This document shows positions 27,622 through 52,565 of a DNA stretch of 64,000 nucleotides, in pieces. Position 1 is the stretch's first letter. The number at the start of each line of letters is the position of its first letter. Source of the stretch: Salvelinus alpinus (taxonomy: Eukaryota; Chordata; Actinopteri; Salmoniformes; Salmonidae); NCBI RefSeq assembly GCF_045679555.1, contig NC_092094.1:33806430-33870429 (forward strand). The letters run 5' to 3'. The notes beneath the pieces were generated by a model. The model did no database searches and was not told where the DNA came from. It worked only from the letters and a program-made list of their open reading frames with translations. Both the position numbers and the translations under genes were made by a program.

Positions 27622-28149
27622 ATGTTCAATGTTTCTTTTGAAAAAAATATTTTAAAAAGGTAATAGTTTCACGTCCATTTTAAATGAGAGCTCAGCTCAT
27701 GTAACAGGGTTGACCTTAAAATCAGGGACAGACGTAAATTAATCACTAATCACATTAAATAAATAATAATCTTCAGAAATGACTGTCAAAGCAACAAAAT
27801 AACTAGGTCTTTACAATGATGGTGAAATTGTGGGGTTAAGTGGGTTAAAACCTCAGATGTAAAGTTTAGGGGACCTGCATGGTTCTGGTACAAGTTTCAA
27901 ATGACATTTTAGCTTATAAATGCCTGTGGCCACTGTAGATCGAAATGGCTTGCATTGAGCGGTAGCCCTGATTCTCACGGACACAGGAGTATATCTTTAA
28001 CGCCTGTGTCGAGTAAACTCCGCCTGTGGAGTAGGATGTGAAATCTGACACCACTTGAAGCTGGGATGTCCCTCCTACCATTTCATTTGCTCCTCCGACT
28101 GTCCAACTCCTGGCTGAACCCTATGTCACAGCCACTGACTAATGGTGCT
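27622..28149. other. intergenic, no recognised feature
   Basis: No gene or clear element. Confidence 0.35.
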
Positions 28150-28345
28150 TTCAAGACAACTGGGAACTCAAAGAAGTTAAAAAAAAGGTCAAATCATGAC
28201 GTCAGTGATCTTCAGGTCGGAAAGTTTGAGCTCTAGAAAGATGCTTGAGTTTCCAACTTGGAATTCCGAGTGTTCAAAACAATTTTTCCCAGTTGGAGCT
28301 TGTTTTTTTCCCAGAGTTCCCAGTTGTATTGAACTTAATAAAGTC
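28150..28345. mobile_element. palindromic MITE-like repeat
   Basis: 'caagacaactgggaactc' near 28153 pairs with 'gagttcccagttgtattga' near 28315. The interior 'gacgtcagtgatcttcaggt' and 'aacttggaattccgagt' is partly self-complementary. No coding sequence. Confidence 0.75.
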
Positions 28346-28837
28346 AGATATTTCTGAGCAAAGCACATGCCAGCAATCCTTACATCTGTAGCAAAGGCAG
28401 TACAGTAGACAGGCTAAGGCTGCTTCTCCAATAGAAATCCCTGATCACACTTGTAGGCGATGTCATGTTGACGTTGGCTAGCTAAGCTCATGCGTAGAAA
28501 CACATCATCGGGTGTAACTGGCGTCTCGTGCCAAACTGCGCATGTATAGGCCATCAACTCAAATGCACTCCTTCAATATAAAGTATTTTTTGACGAAAAT
28601 GAAAACGTATCAGTTTGTCACTTTCACAAGGTTCAACTACTTAAGACATTGGCTCGAATCTAGGTTGTGCCTTTAGATTTCGAGAAAATTAACAACTAAG
28701 GAAGAATATTCACTCAAACCCCTAAACCCGGCCTGGTCTGTTTCACAAGCGTTCCCGGAAGTCTCACAATGTTGCTCCTCTGGGTTTAGAAACTGTGTCG
28801 GTAGAGCAGCAGGAGAGAGTGGTTTTGTTACTCTAGC
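28346..28837. other. no recognised feature
   Basis: No exon supported. The minus strand is open for about 116 codons around 28673-29023 but crosses the hAT end and has no recognisable domain. Confidence 0.35.
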
Positions 28838-29202
28838 ACAGGGTTGGGCAACTTTGATGGGGGTGGGGGCCACAAAAAATCTGAACTCATGAGGGGCCGC
28901 AAAACATTTTAGTGACCCCCCTCTTGACAGTGGAGAGACCTTTTTTTGTTGTTGTTGCAATTCTGCACATTTTACCATGGGCCATAGAGAAAATGTTGCC
29001 ATTTTAAGGCACGTTTGCTGCAAGAGGCAGAGAAGAAAAAGTGCAGTTTTTAATATGATATCTGCTTGAGAGTGACTGACAAAATCAATGTGGGAGCCCC
29101 GGTCGGTAATTCGACCATGATTAGGGCTACTACAGGTAGATAGCTGGCTGCTATACTAATTTACCAATCTAAAAATGGTTAGCTGACATGGGCTAATTGA
29201 GT

Positions 29203-30690
29203 GACTACATTGCAGAATAATAGTGAATACATCAAATCTATGAAATAACACACATGGAATCATGTAGTAACAAAAAAACTGTTAAACAAATCAAAATATA
29301 TTTTACATTTTAGATTCTTCAAAGTAGCCACCCTTTGCCTTGATGACAGCTTTGAACACTCTTGGCATTCACTCAACCAGTTTCACCTGGAATGCTTTTC
29401 AATTAACAGGTGTGCCTTGTTAAAAGTTAATTTGTGGAACATATGCTGAGCACTTGTTGGCTGCTTTTCCTTCACTCTGCGGTCCAACTCATCCCAAACC
29501 ATCTCAAATGGGTTGAGGTCGGGTGATTGTGGAGGCCATGTCATCTGATGCAGCACTCCATCACTCTCCTTCTTGGTCAAATAGCCCATTGGGTCATTTT
29601 CCTGTTGAAAAACATTCCCACGAAGCGCAAAGCAGATGGGATGGCGTATCGCTGCAGAATACTGTGGTTGCCATGCTGGTTAAGTGTGCCTTGAATTCTA
29701 AATAAATCACACACAGTGTCACTAGCAAAGATCCCCCACACCATCACACCACCTCCTCCATGCTTCATGGTGGGAACCACACATGCGGAGATCATCCGTT
29801 CACCTACTCTGCGTCTCACAAAGACACGGCGGTTGGAGCCAAAAATCTCAAATTTGGACTCATCAGACAGAAGGACAGATTTCCACCGGTCTAATGTCCA
29901 TTGCTCGTGTTCCTTGGCCCAAGGAAGTCTCTTCTTCTTATTGGTGTCCTTTAGTAGTGGTTTCCTTGCAGCAATTCGACCATGATGGCCTGATTCATGC
30001 AGTCTCCTGTGAACAGTTGATGTTGAGATGTGTCTGTTACTTGAACTCTGTGAAGCATTTATTTGGGCTGCAATTTCTGAGGCTGGTAATTGTAATGAAC
30101 TTATCCTCTGCAGCAGAGGTAACTCTGGGTCTTCCTTTCCTGTGGCGGTCCTCATGAGAGCCAGTTTCATCATAGTGCTTGATGGTTTTTGTGACAGCAC
30201 TTGAAGAAACTTTCAAAGTTCTTGAATTTTCCATATTGACTGACCTTCATGTCTTAAAGTAATGATGGACTGTCATTTCTCTTAGCTTATTTTAGCTGTT
30301 CTTGCCATAATATGGACTTGGTCTTTTACCTAAGAGGGATATCTTCTGTATACCACCCCCTACCTTGTCACAACACAACTGACTGGCTCAAATGCATTAA
30401 GAAAATATATTCCACAAATTAACTTTTAACAAGGCACACCTGTTAATTGAAAAGCATTCCAGGTGAATACCTCATGAAGCTGGTTAAGAGAATGCCAAGA
30501 GTGCGCAAAGCTGTCATCAAGGCAAAGGGTGGCTACTTTGAAGAAACTCAAATATAAAATATATTTTGATTTAACACTTTCTTGGTTACTGCATGATTCA
30601 ATATGTGTTATTTCATAGTTTTGATGGCTTCACTATTATTGTACAATGTAGAAAATAGTAAAAATAAAGAAAAACCCTTGAATGAGTACT
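29203..30690 (-). mobile_element. Tc1/mariner-like element, family C copy 2
   Basis: It aligns with 11587-14018 and 54689-56225: 'tatgaaataacacacatgg' at the low side, 'aaataaagaaaaacccttga' at the high side. About 50 bases of the low-side terminal repeat are missing. The transposase is on the minus strand and broken. Confidence 0.88.
29383..30234 (-). pseudogene. Tc1-like transposase (family C copy 2), three frames
   Basis: From 30234: [20 protein letters not shown] and [15 protein letters not shown]. The next segment is in a different frame (30200-29577, 207 codons), with [30 protein letters not shown] (first Asp) and [14 protein letters not shown]. The second Asp region is lost near 29600. 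From 29589 a third piece gives QSPDLNPFEMVWDELDRR with the terminal acidic residue. It has the longest transposase frame in the window but is not functional. Confidence 0.9.
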
Positions 30691-30752
30691 GTATATATCT
30701 TGTTTTTGGGATATTGATCCGAGGGCCATTAAAAGGGCGACCGTCCCTGCTC

Positions 30753-31264
30753 TAGTGCATTCACAGATTGATTAAAAGCCAACTTTATCAAAGTAATGTA
30801 AAATAATGAATAGATGTGTAATGTTCATAGTGGTGGGGGCAGACATTTTGATCAAGAAAGACCTTTTAGAAAATATGCATATTTTCTCGAACACTAAACA
30901 TACCAATATGTATTTTACAGTTATAAGGTGAAATCTTAGTCATTTTATTATTTGATTACACTATATTTAGAAAGCATATAAGTCATTTCAAGCTGTATTC
31001 ATACAGTTTTGTTGAAGAAGAAATATTTCATGTTTTCATATTTTTATCATATTTGTACTGTGTACTTGAGCTTGTGTCCTCAAAACTGACTACACCTTAG
31101 CAATTTATAATTATTTTTTACCAGAAATGTGAGATTTTAACCTTTTTTTGGAGTATGCAGAATTACTAGTTATGGTTTATGTCCCTCTTATGATAAATAA
31201 TTACTTTTGAGGATTACATTATTTATATAGATTATGTTTAGTTACATTTAACTGGTTCAAATCT
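30753..31264. other. no recognised feature
   Basis: Very AT-rich intergenic sequence, no element recognised. Confidence 0.35.
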
Positions 31265-32305
31265 TGTCGTGGAAATTACCACCAGGGAGTCATAGTCAAA
31301 CTCAAATGAATCATTCTTTATTATCAGCAAGTTGGAGAGGTTCCAACAAACTTAATGCACCATAGTACACATCTGTCAGGAGCTCTGCCGGGGCAGTCCC
31401 ATTAGTTCTCTTATATACGGCTATACAAAAAACTTACATAGGCATGGTTCATAGGGTTGGTTCCTGCATGTGGCTGGCACCGTCTCCTACCTAAATTTAT
31501 AGAACTTATTCTGGGCATTCTGACAAAAAGTCTGAAGAGGGGAACCGTATCCCCCTCATATCTCTACCCAGCACCTATAGGAACCAATGATTGTATGAGT
31601 CAAGAAGTACAATTAAAGGCTATCGCTTCAGACAAAAAAACATTCTGGTATACTCCCTCCTCTTATCACTCTGTGATAATTATTATTACATTTTATTCAT
31701 TTGGTTATTGCTTAAACTATCAAAATACATCATTATAAGTAAACAAAATTAACGCATGAAAACCACAGACACTCTCAAACCCTTCATTCTGGGTTGTACA
31801 CTCCAACTAGTAACTGATCCTTATTCCATACCCCTTACTTGTAAAACCATTGCAGTAGAATGTTTTAACTTAAGACCTTCATTTCATACAGTTACACATA
31901 TGCTTGATTACACAATTTCATTTATGGATTCTGGCTTTTGACTTTGTTAAATTATCCAACCCAAATTTAAAATAACAGTCCCTTCTGCGTCGCGTTGAGT
32001 CTATCACTCGAATTTAAGACCCTCAATTTAGTACACACTGGCAGAATGTAAATTTACAGACAGGGAAATAAATATACAGCATGCACTACTAACATTGACA
32101 TACATTATATTCATCTTATATTTCTAGCATTACATTTTCTCATCCCGGGCCCCATTTGTCCCTGTGTTAATGACAAGACGGTATCGCAATGCATTTTTTG
32201 TATAAATTACTATACATTTTGCAGTGTGCAGACCTCCACAATCAACCTGATACCCCAAATAAAGCTTTTTGGACAAGCATAAATCAATTACAGGCACACT
32301 TGACC
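31265..32305 (-). mobile_element. probable LTR of a retrovirus-like or Gypsy-like element
   Basis: On the minus strand this runs towards 31265, where it ends CCACGACA. It contains TATATAAG near 31410 (TATA box) and AATAAAG near 31320, spaced as promoter and polyadenylation signals in an LTR. A G-rich polypurine run (complement of 32306-32325) lies directly before the presumed start, as expected for a 3' LTR. The 5' limit is uncertain: if the polypurine tract marks it, the LTR is about 1.04 kb. No target duplication found. Confidence 0.6.
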
Positions 32306-33050
32306 ACCCCCCCTCCTTCCCGGCACTCATTCTTCTGGCGTTTCTTCATTTTCTTCTTCAAATAGTGTTTCAGTTTGTCCTCTCAATGGCACATGTTCAA
32401 AGTGGATGGCCCTTGATAATGTCCCGATTCCAATATCTGGGAATAATCAGATTTTTCCCAAGCAGACAAATCTCTCACCTGAGCTGCCACCACCATCCTT
32501 TATGGTGCATTAAGTCTTGTCCATTTTCCGACCAGTACACCAGCAGCATGAGAGAAGTTTGGACGGGATCTCTTCATACACACTCCACGTGGACTCATGC
32601 TGCCCTCCTGAGAGAAAAGGCAGTTGATAGCTTCGACTGGATGCTGTGTACAGGTTGCTGGCTCGGACTCAGGTAGAAGTGGTGAAGAACAGGGCCATAG
32701 TGAACGCCATTAGGTTAGAGGGGGTGAGGCTCACACTGTTCTCGGTCGAATTAACCCTTCCATGCATCTAGAAACCATCTATGGTCACCTACGCCATAAC
32801 CCCGAGAGAGGACAAACCAGAAAAACAGTTGAGGGCATTTCTGATTCAGGAAATCCAGAGAAACTATTTACTGTTTGACAAATTATTACTACTACCAATA
32901 TTCTTAATACAAATTTCAAAGACAAAATCTCAAAGAGAATAACAACACACTGTTGAAACCAAATTGGCTTATACTCCCCTATCACATTGGAGACATCACC
33001 GCAGAGGGGCACTTCATTTAATGTAACAGCCCAGCTAACAAAAATGTTCC
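32306..33050 (-). pseudogene. degenerate internal region of the LTR retroelement
   Basis: Upstream of the polypurine tract on the minus strand, a short open frame ends in an acidic stretch (FEEENEETPEE) just before the tract, as at the end of a retroelement polyprotein. Above that the frames are full of stops, and I cannot tell pol from env. No second LTR is seen in the window. Confidence 0.4.
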
Positions 33051-33257
33051 AACAACTTTGGAGAACATTCCCTTAAGAGTCTCAGTAGACCATTAACTAA
33101 TGTTTTCATAGGAATGTTCCCGTTATGTGCAAGGAATGCTTCCAAGAAACCATTTCATTAATGTCAAATAGAACTTACCCAGAATGTGGTAATTTAAGAT
33201 ATGTTCTAGACATGCTTCATGGGAATGTTGTAAGAACATTCAATAAATCAAATTCAT
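33051..33257. repeat. GTTCT/AGAAC-rich repeat, left part
   Basis: Contains 'gttttcataggaatgttccc', 'gatatgttctagacatg' and 'gttgtaagaacattc', related to the tandem units at 34862-35230. The two parts flank a block of LINE and dispersed repeat, so the block was probably inserted into this repeat. Confidence 0.65.
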
Positions 33258-33925
33258 TTTTAAAGCCTTTTTTACATCAGCCAATGTCACAAAGTGCCTT
33301 ACAGAAACCCAGCATAAAACCCCAAACTCCAAGGAATGCAGATGTAGAAGCACGGTTGCTAGGAAAAACTCCCTAGAAAGCCCGGAACCTAGAAAGAAAC
33401 CTAGAGAGGAACCAGGCTATGACGGGTGGCCAGTTCTCTTCTGGCTGTGTCGGATGGAGATTATAACAGAACATGGCCAAGATGTTCAAATGTTCAAAGA
33501 TGACCAGCAGAGTCAGATAATAATAATCACAGTGGTTGTAGAGGGTGCAACAGGTCAGCACCTCAGGAGTAAATGTCAGTTGGCTTTTCATAGCCGATCA
33601 TTCAGAGTTAGAGACAGCAGGTGCAGTAGAGAGAGAGTCCAAAACAGCAGGTCCGGGACAAGGTAGCACGTCCAGTGAACAGGTCTGGGTTCCATAGCCG
33701 CAGGCAGAACAGTTGAAACTAGAGCAGCAGCATGACCAGGTGGACTGGGGACAGCAAGGAGTCATCAGGCCAGGTAGTCCTGAGTCATGGTCCTAGGGCT
33801 CAGGTCCTCTGAGAGAAGAGAGATTTAGAGGGAGCATACTTAAATTCACACAGGACACCGGATAAGACATGAGAAATACTCCAGATATAACAGACTGACC
33901 CTAGCCCCCCGACACATAAACTATT
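33258..33925 (+). repeat. high-copy dispersed salmonid-type repeat
   Basis: It begins with the short core 'tacatcagccaatgtcac' and continues 'gctaggaaaaactccctaga', 'agaggaaccaggctatgac', 'aacatggccaagatgttcaa' and 'ccgacacataaactattgca'. It is noncoding and leads directly into the reverse transcriptase fragment on the other strand. Confidence 0.7.
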
Positions 33926-34861
33926 GCACTGAAGTAATATGATCACATTCTTGGTTCTAGTCAAGATTCTAGCAGCCGTGTTTAGCACTAACTGAAGTTT
34001 ATTTAGTGCTTTATCCGGGTAACCATAAAGTAGAGCATTGCAGTAGTCTAATCTAGAAGTGACAAAAGCATGGATGAATTTTTCTGCATTTTTGGACAGA
34101 AAGTTTCTGATTTTTGCAATGTTACAAAGATGGAAAAAAGCTGTCCTTGAAATATGCTTGATTAGTTCGTCAAAAGAGAGATCAGGGTCCATAGTAATGC
34201 CAAGGTTTTATTTGAGACGACTGTACAACCATCAAGATTAATTGTCAGATCCAACAGAAGATCTCTTTGTTTCTTGGGACCTAGAACTAGCATCTCTGTT
34301 TTGTAAGAGTTTAAAAGTAAACAATTTGCCGCCATCCACTTCCTTATGTCTGAAACACAGGCTTCCAGGGAGGGCAATTTTGGGGCTTCACCATGTTTCA
34401 TCGAAATGTACAGCTGTGTATCGTCCGCATAGCAGTGAAAGTTAACATTATGTTTCCGAATGACATCACCATGAGGTAAAATATATGGTGAAAACAATAG
34501 TGGTCCTAAAACGGAACCTTGAGGAACACCGAAATTTACAGTTGATTTGTCAGAAGACAAACCCTCCACAGAGACAAACTGATATCTTAACGACAGATAA
34601 GATATAAACCAGGCCAGAACTTGTCCATGTAGACCAATTTGGATTTCCAATCTCTCCAAAAGAATGTGGTGATCGATGGTATCAAAAGCAGCACTAAGGT
34701 TAAGGAGCACGAGGACAGATGGAGAGCCTTGGTTTGACGCCATTAAAAGGTCATTTACCACCTTCACGAGTGCAGTCTCGGTGCTGTGATGTGGTCTAAA
34801 ACCAGACTGAAGCGTTTCGTATACATTGTTTGTCTTCAGGAAGGCAGTGAGTTGATACACA
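33926..34861 (-). pseudogene. L2-like LINE reverse transcriptase fragment
   Basis: Reading from 34861: [40 protein letters not shown] (motif A Asp), [25 protein letters not shown] (catalytic YADD) and [16 protein letters not shown], in one 232-codon frame. A one-base shift near 34200 leads into FIHAFVTSRLDYCNALLYGY. The RT core is remarkably open but lacks the endonuclease and the end, so it is a truncated copy. The sequence differs from the two LINEs at 58-64 kb ([14 protein letters not shown] versus CTSAMLKVLNDII), so it is a different L2-like subfamily. Confidence 0.9.
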
Positions 34862-35230
34862 AATGTTCTTGCAACATTCCCATGAAACGTGTCTAGAACA
34901 TTAATATCTTATGTTCTGAGAACATGGCAACCATGTTCTGTGTATGTTTGGTGGGACGTTGATGGAATATTCTCCTAACCCACAGAAAACTGGACACATG
35001 AATGTTCTTGCAATGTTCTCATGAAACGTGTCTAGAACATTAACATTGTATATTTTTAGAATGTGGTAACCAGGTTCTGGGTATATTCTGTTTGACATTA
35101 AGGGAATGTTCTAACTAAGGCCAAAACATGCTAAAAAGGTTCTCTGAAGGTTTATGCTAACATAGATAGAATGTTCCCTTAACTAACGGAAAACTGGACA
35201 CAAACATTAGGGGAACATTACAGGTAACAT
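34862..35230. repeat. tandem GTTCT-rich repeat, two units of about 135 bp
   Basis: 'tgttcttgcaacattcccat' at 34863 and 'tgttcttgcaatgttctcat' at 35001 begin parallel units, both continuing 'gaaacgtgtctagaacatta'. A third, weaker unit follows. Units end in 'gaaaactggacac'. Noncoding. Confidence 0.8.
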
Positions 35231-35613
35231 TACAACAACGATCTCTCTATAATTGTTAGCTGGGAGGCTTTTAAAGTTCAATATTCTTGCACAATTTCTA
35301 CTTAAAATATCGTAGGGAAGCAAAATGTACTCTATTTGTGTAACAACCCACAAACTGTTGTGCTTGTAGACTCGAGAGGAAAGTAAAAGAGGTAAGTGCA
35401 CGTCTTTCCATTTTGACAATACATAAGTGAATAATCTCCATCATTAGATAAAACCATGGTCTCAGGTCAGTAACTTCACTCAACAACACATATGGCCAAG
35501 ACTGAGCTAACATTATCAGCCCTGTAAGGCTTAGAGAAAATGGTCAAACTAAGACATGCGGGGTGGGGGTATGCTATGTGCCCTATAGCCTTACTACTTG
35601 TGCCAAGAAGAGT
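35231..35613 (-). other. pstpip1 3' untranslated region and flank
   Basis: On the minus strand it follows the stop codon at 35616-35614. I do not see a canonical AATAAA at an obvious place. No other feature. Confidence 0.45.
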
Positions 35614-49196
<13,583 letters not shown>

Positions 49197-49839
49197 CTCA
49201 GCAATAGACCAAATATAATATACTCTGCGAGTGGATTCAGTAAAGAAAGCACTGATGGTTGTCAAAGCCAGTTAAAATGTACACACAGGAAACCCCCAGC
49301 TGGTACACAGGGCTTGGTTCACTAGTTTGACTCAAATGAGGAAGTGTTTTGGTGTGGTGTCAGCTACCACATACAGCCTACATCTAAGATAACATTTACG
49401 TTGGTTGTTATTTGATAGATACTGTAAGTACATGCTTTTGGGCATCTTTCTAAATATGTTTTCGATAAGTGATCATTCAAGAAACCCATCCTGCTCTAAA
49501 GTACATAAATAGACATTCTAAAGCAGGAAAGTGAACTCAGAATTTACAAACCATTCTGTCTATCATAACAATGTGTACACTGATATTTCTGATCAATTTG
49601 ATGTTATTTTAATGGGCAATACATTCTCTTTTCTTTTTTACCTGAGTTTAAATGTTTGTCAGAATCTGTATCAATCTTCTTCACGATGCCCATCATTTTT
49701 TCCCTTTGCTCAGCTGGACTATTTAAAAAAAAAAGTAATCTCTGTCCTAAAACCCAAGTGGAGAGATAGTGAATATGACTGAGAGGGGAAAAGATTATTC
49801 AGATGAAGAAAAAAATGAAAACCTCAGTTCCCAGCAGAA
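49197..49839. other. upstream region of pstpip1, no recognised element
   Basis: This holds the 5' untranslated sequence and probably the promoter of pstpip1. I cannot point to a TATA box or other motif with confidence. Confidence 0.4.
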
Positions 49840-50026
49840 CAGTGGTTTTCAACCAGGAGTACTGGGACCCCTGGGGGTATTTGTCCTATCCCAGGAGATA
49901 CTTCAGAAAACTCATGAGACCATAGGGTTACTGGTAAAATGCACATGAGGGGGTACTTTAGGGGTACTCTAGGCAGAGTAAAATTCAGTTGGTGGTACAG
50001 TAACCAAAAAAGGTTGGGTAACACTG
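49840..50026. mobile_element. hAT-like MITE
   Basis: The ends 'cagtggttttcaacc' and 'ggttgggtaacactg' are inverted. The 187-base interior is noncoding. The CAGTGG...CACTG ends suit hAT, but no 8-base duplication is visible at these limits. Confidence 0.7.
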
Positions 50027-50350
50027 CATGTCATGCTCAGTGCTGGTGGACACATAATGTTCTTCATGATTGTGGGAGCTCTTTCCAAAGGCAAGGTGCA
50101 TCACAAGCAATGCAATGGTTAAAACTGCATATTTCATCTATGAAGAAGGAAAAATGCATAATGTTTGCATCTTTTGTAAGCTTAAAGAAGTATACAGCTT
50201 TAGAATTATTATATACTGTAATATGTTGCCTGATTCTACACTACTATGAAAAAGTGAAGACTAGCGCCACCTGGTGGTGGACATTGAAGAGAGTGAGTTG
50301 GGAGTAGGGGCAAAAACAATGCATACAGTAGATACTGTAGCTAGCTATAC
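50027..50350. other. no recognised feature
   Basis: No gene or element supported here. Confidence 0.35.
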
Positions 50351-50508
50351 CAAACACAGGAGGCTGGTGGCACCTTAATTGGTGAGGACAGGCTCGTGGT
50401 AAATGTCTGGAGCGGAATGATATCAAATACATTAAACACATGAGCTGTGTTCGAACACCCATACTAACATACTTTATAATACATAATTAATGAGTATATA
50501 CTACATAC

Positions 50509-51915
50509 TAAACTCAGCAAAAAAAGAAAGCTGAACATAAACTGAACAAGTTCCACAGACATGTGACTAACAGAAATTGAATAATGTGTACCTGAACAAA
50601 GGGGGGGGGAGGGGGGTCAAAATCAAAAGTAACAGTCAGTATCTGGTGTGGCCACCAGCTGCATTAAATACTGCAGTGCATCTCCTCCTCATGGACTGCA
50701 CCAGGTTTGCCAGTTCTTGCTGTGAGATGTTACCCCCCCTCTTCCACCAAGGCACCTGCACGTTCCCGGACATTTCTGGGGGGGGAATGGCCCTAGCCCT
50801 CACCCTCCGATCCAGCAGGTCCCAGATCCGGGATCTTCGCTGGCCATGGCAGAACACTAACATTCCTGTCTTGCAGGAAATCACTCACAGAACGAGCAGT
50901 ATGGCTGGTGGCATTGTCATGCTGGAGGGTCATGTCAAGATGAGACTGCAGGAAGGGTACCACATGAGGGAGGAGGATGTCTTCCCTGTAACGCACAGCG
51001 TTGAGATTGCCTGCAATGACAACAAGCTCAGTCCGATGATGCTGTGACACACCGCTCCAGACCATGACGGACCATCCACCTCCAAAGCGATCCCGCTCCT
51101 GAGTACAGGCCTCGGTGTAACGCTCATTTCTTCGACGATAAACGCGAATCCGACCATCACCCCTGGTGACACAAAACCGCGCCTCATCAGTGAAGAGCAC
51201 TTTTACCAGTCCTGTCTAGTCCAGCGACGATGGGTTTGTGCCCATAGGCGACATTGTTGCCGGTGATGTCTGGTGAGGACCTGCCTTACAACAGGCCTAC
51301 AAGCCCTCAGTCCAGCCTCTCAGCCTATTGCGGACAGTCTGAGCACTGATGGAGGGATTGTGCGTTCCTGGTGTAACTCGGGTAGTTGTTGTTGCCATCC
51401 TGTTAGCTGTCCCGCAGGTGTTATGTTCAGATATACCGATCCTGTGCAGGTGTTGTTTCACGTGGTCTGCCACTGCGAGGACGATCAGCTGTCCGTCCTG
51501 TCTCCCTGTAGCGCTGTCTTAGGGGTCTCACAGTACGGACATTGCAAGTCATTGCGCTGGCCACATCTGCAGTCCTCATGCCTCCTTGCAGCATGCTTAA
51601 AGCATGTTCACGTAGATGAGCAGGGACCCTGGGCATCTTTCTTAAGGTGTTTTTCAGAGTCAGTAGAAAGGCCTCTTTAGTGTCCTAAGTTTTCATAACT
51701 GTGATCTTAATTGCCTACCGTCTGTAAGCTGTTAGTGTCTTAATGACCATTCCACAGGTGCATGTTCATTAATTGTTTATGGTTCTTTGAACAAGCATGG
51801 GAAACAGTGTTTAAACCCTTTACAATGAAGATCTGTGAAGTTATTTGGATTTTTACGAATTATCTTTGAAAGACAGGGTCCTGAAAAAGGGACGTTTCTT
51901 TTTTTGCTGAGTCTA
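50509..51915 (-). mobile_element. Tc1/mariner-like element, family A copy 3
   Basis: Both termini are present: 'actcagcaaaaaaagaaag' at 50513 and 'gacgtttctttttttgctga' near 51910. The transposase is on the minus strand. The G tract near 50600 is interrupted by an A (8 G, A, 6 G). Confidence 0.92.
50636..51636 (-). pseudogene. Tc1-like transposase (family A copy 3)
   Basis: From 51636: MPRVPAHLREHALSMLQGGM to GRPRETTPAQDRYI, then a stop (about 51427). The frame from 51200 (LFTDEARFCVTRGDGRIRVY) runs 135 codons through ATSHTARSVSDFLQDRNVSV and is cut at the missing [12 protein letters not shown]: about 21 bases are deleted near 50825. The final segment from 50884 follows in another frame. Dead. 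Confidence 0.9.
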
Positions 51916-52122
51916 TATGGTCATTTTAGTATACTGCATGCGAACAGTATCCTTTCAGCGCTTCTTCTGTCTACCGGAAGTTGATGCTGTTGCTATGCAA
52001 CTTCTTGCTAGCTCGTGGTAATGTCTGGAGCGGAATGGTATCAAATCGATCGAACACATGAGCTGTGTTCGAATACCTATACTAACATACTTTACACTAC
52101 ATAATTACTGAGTATATTCTAC

Positions 52123-52471
52123 ATACTGTAGCAACCCGCACAGACCCGCGTAGGTTGTGTTGTCCTTACCAGTACCCAGTATTCGCGGGGTTCGACATGC
52201 CAATCAACCTGCTATCTGCCAATCACGGGAATGCCTGGGATGTTCTGATGCCGGGCATCCTGGCGGTTGGCGGGGGATGGAGCATTGGACGTTAAGACCA
52301 GGTTTAGCCTTTGTTCTCTCTCTTATGTCTGGCCTTAACAAGAGAAGGTCACAGTTGGCTTGTGGGTTATCTTTCATGTATTTGGCGTGGGCTACGGAAA
52401 ACAGTAGCCTGTGTAAAGTTGGGTTAATAAACCAATTGTTCCTTTATGATCTAGTCAGGTCATTACAATAC
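52123..52471 (+). mobile_element. 341-bp solo LTR with 4-bp target duplication
   Basis: The LTR is 52127-52467: begins TGTAGCAACC, ends GTCATTACA, with inverted TGTA/TACA tips, flanked by 'atac' on both sides (52123-52126, 52468-52471). An AATAAA near 52427 gives plus orientation. It is GC-richer than its surroundings. No relation to the other LTR families seen here. Confidence 0.92.
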
Positions 52472-52565
52472 TATTAGGTCATTTTAGTATAGTGCAAACA
52501 AACAGTATCCATTCAGTTGAGTGTACTTGCACTTCTTCTGTCTACTGGAACTTCTTGCTAGCATA

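Larger units (their letters stand above)
28838..30752. mobile_element. hAT-like element carrying a nested Tc1 element
   Basis: The left edge 'ctctagca|cagggttgggca' and right edge 'gaccgtccctg|ctctagtg' give CAGGG...CCCTG ends and a near-matching 8-base flank (two mismatches). The body without the insertion is about 430 bases with no transposase. A family C Tc1 element occupies 29203-30690. The Tc1 is the younger of the two. Confidence 0.7.
50392..52565 (+). repeat. tandem duplication, each copy split by a different transposon
   Basis: Unit 1 is 50392-50508 plus 51916-52012; unit 2 is 52013-52126 plus 52472-52565. Shared landmarks in order are 'ctcgtggtaa', 'gtctggagcggaat', 'catgagctgtgttcgaa', 'ggtcattttagtata', 'acagtatcc', 'cttcttctgtctac' and 'aacttcttgctagc'. 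Unit 1 holds a Tc1 element and unit 2 a solo LTR, at nearly the same internal position. Confidence 0.85.

Noticed and set aside
28673-29023. 116-codon minus-strand frame
   Set aside because: It spans the end of a hAT-like element into flanking DNA, with no motif or splice support.
32140-32170. Primer-binding-site-like 'tggggcccgggatgag' on the minus strand
   Set aside because: It would lie inside the presumed LTR and matches no tRNA 3' end I can name.
32269-32676. 135-codon plus-strand frame near the LTR remnant
   Set aside because: It is antisense to the retroelement remnant, begins inside the LTR and shows no domain.
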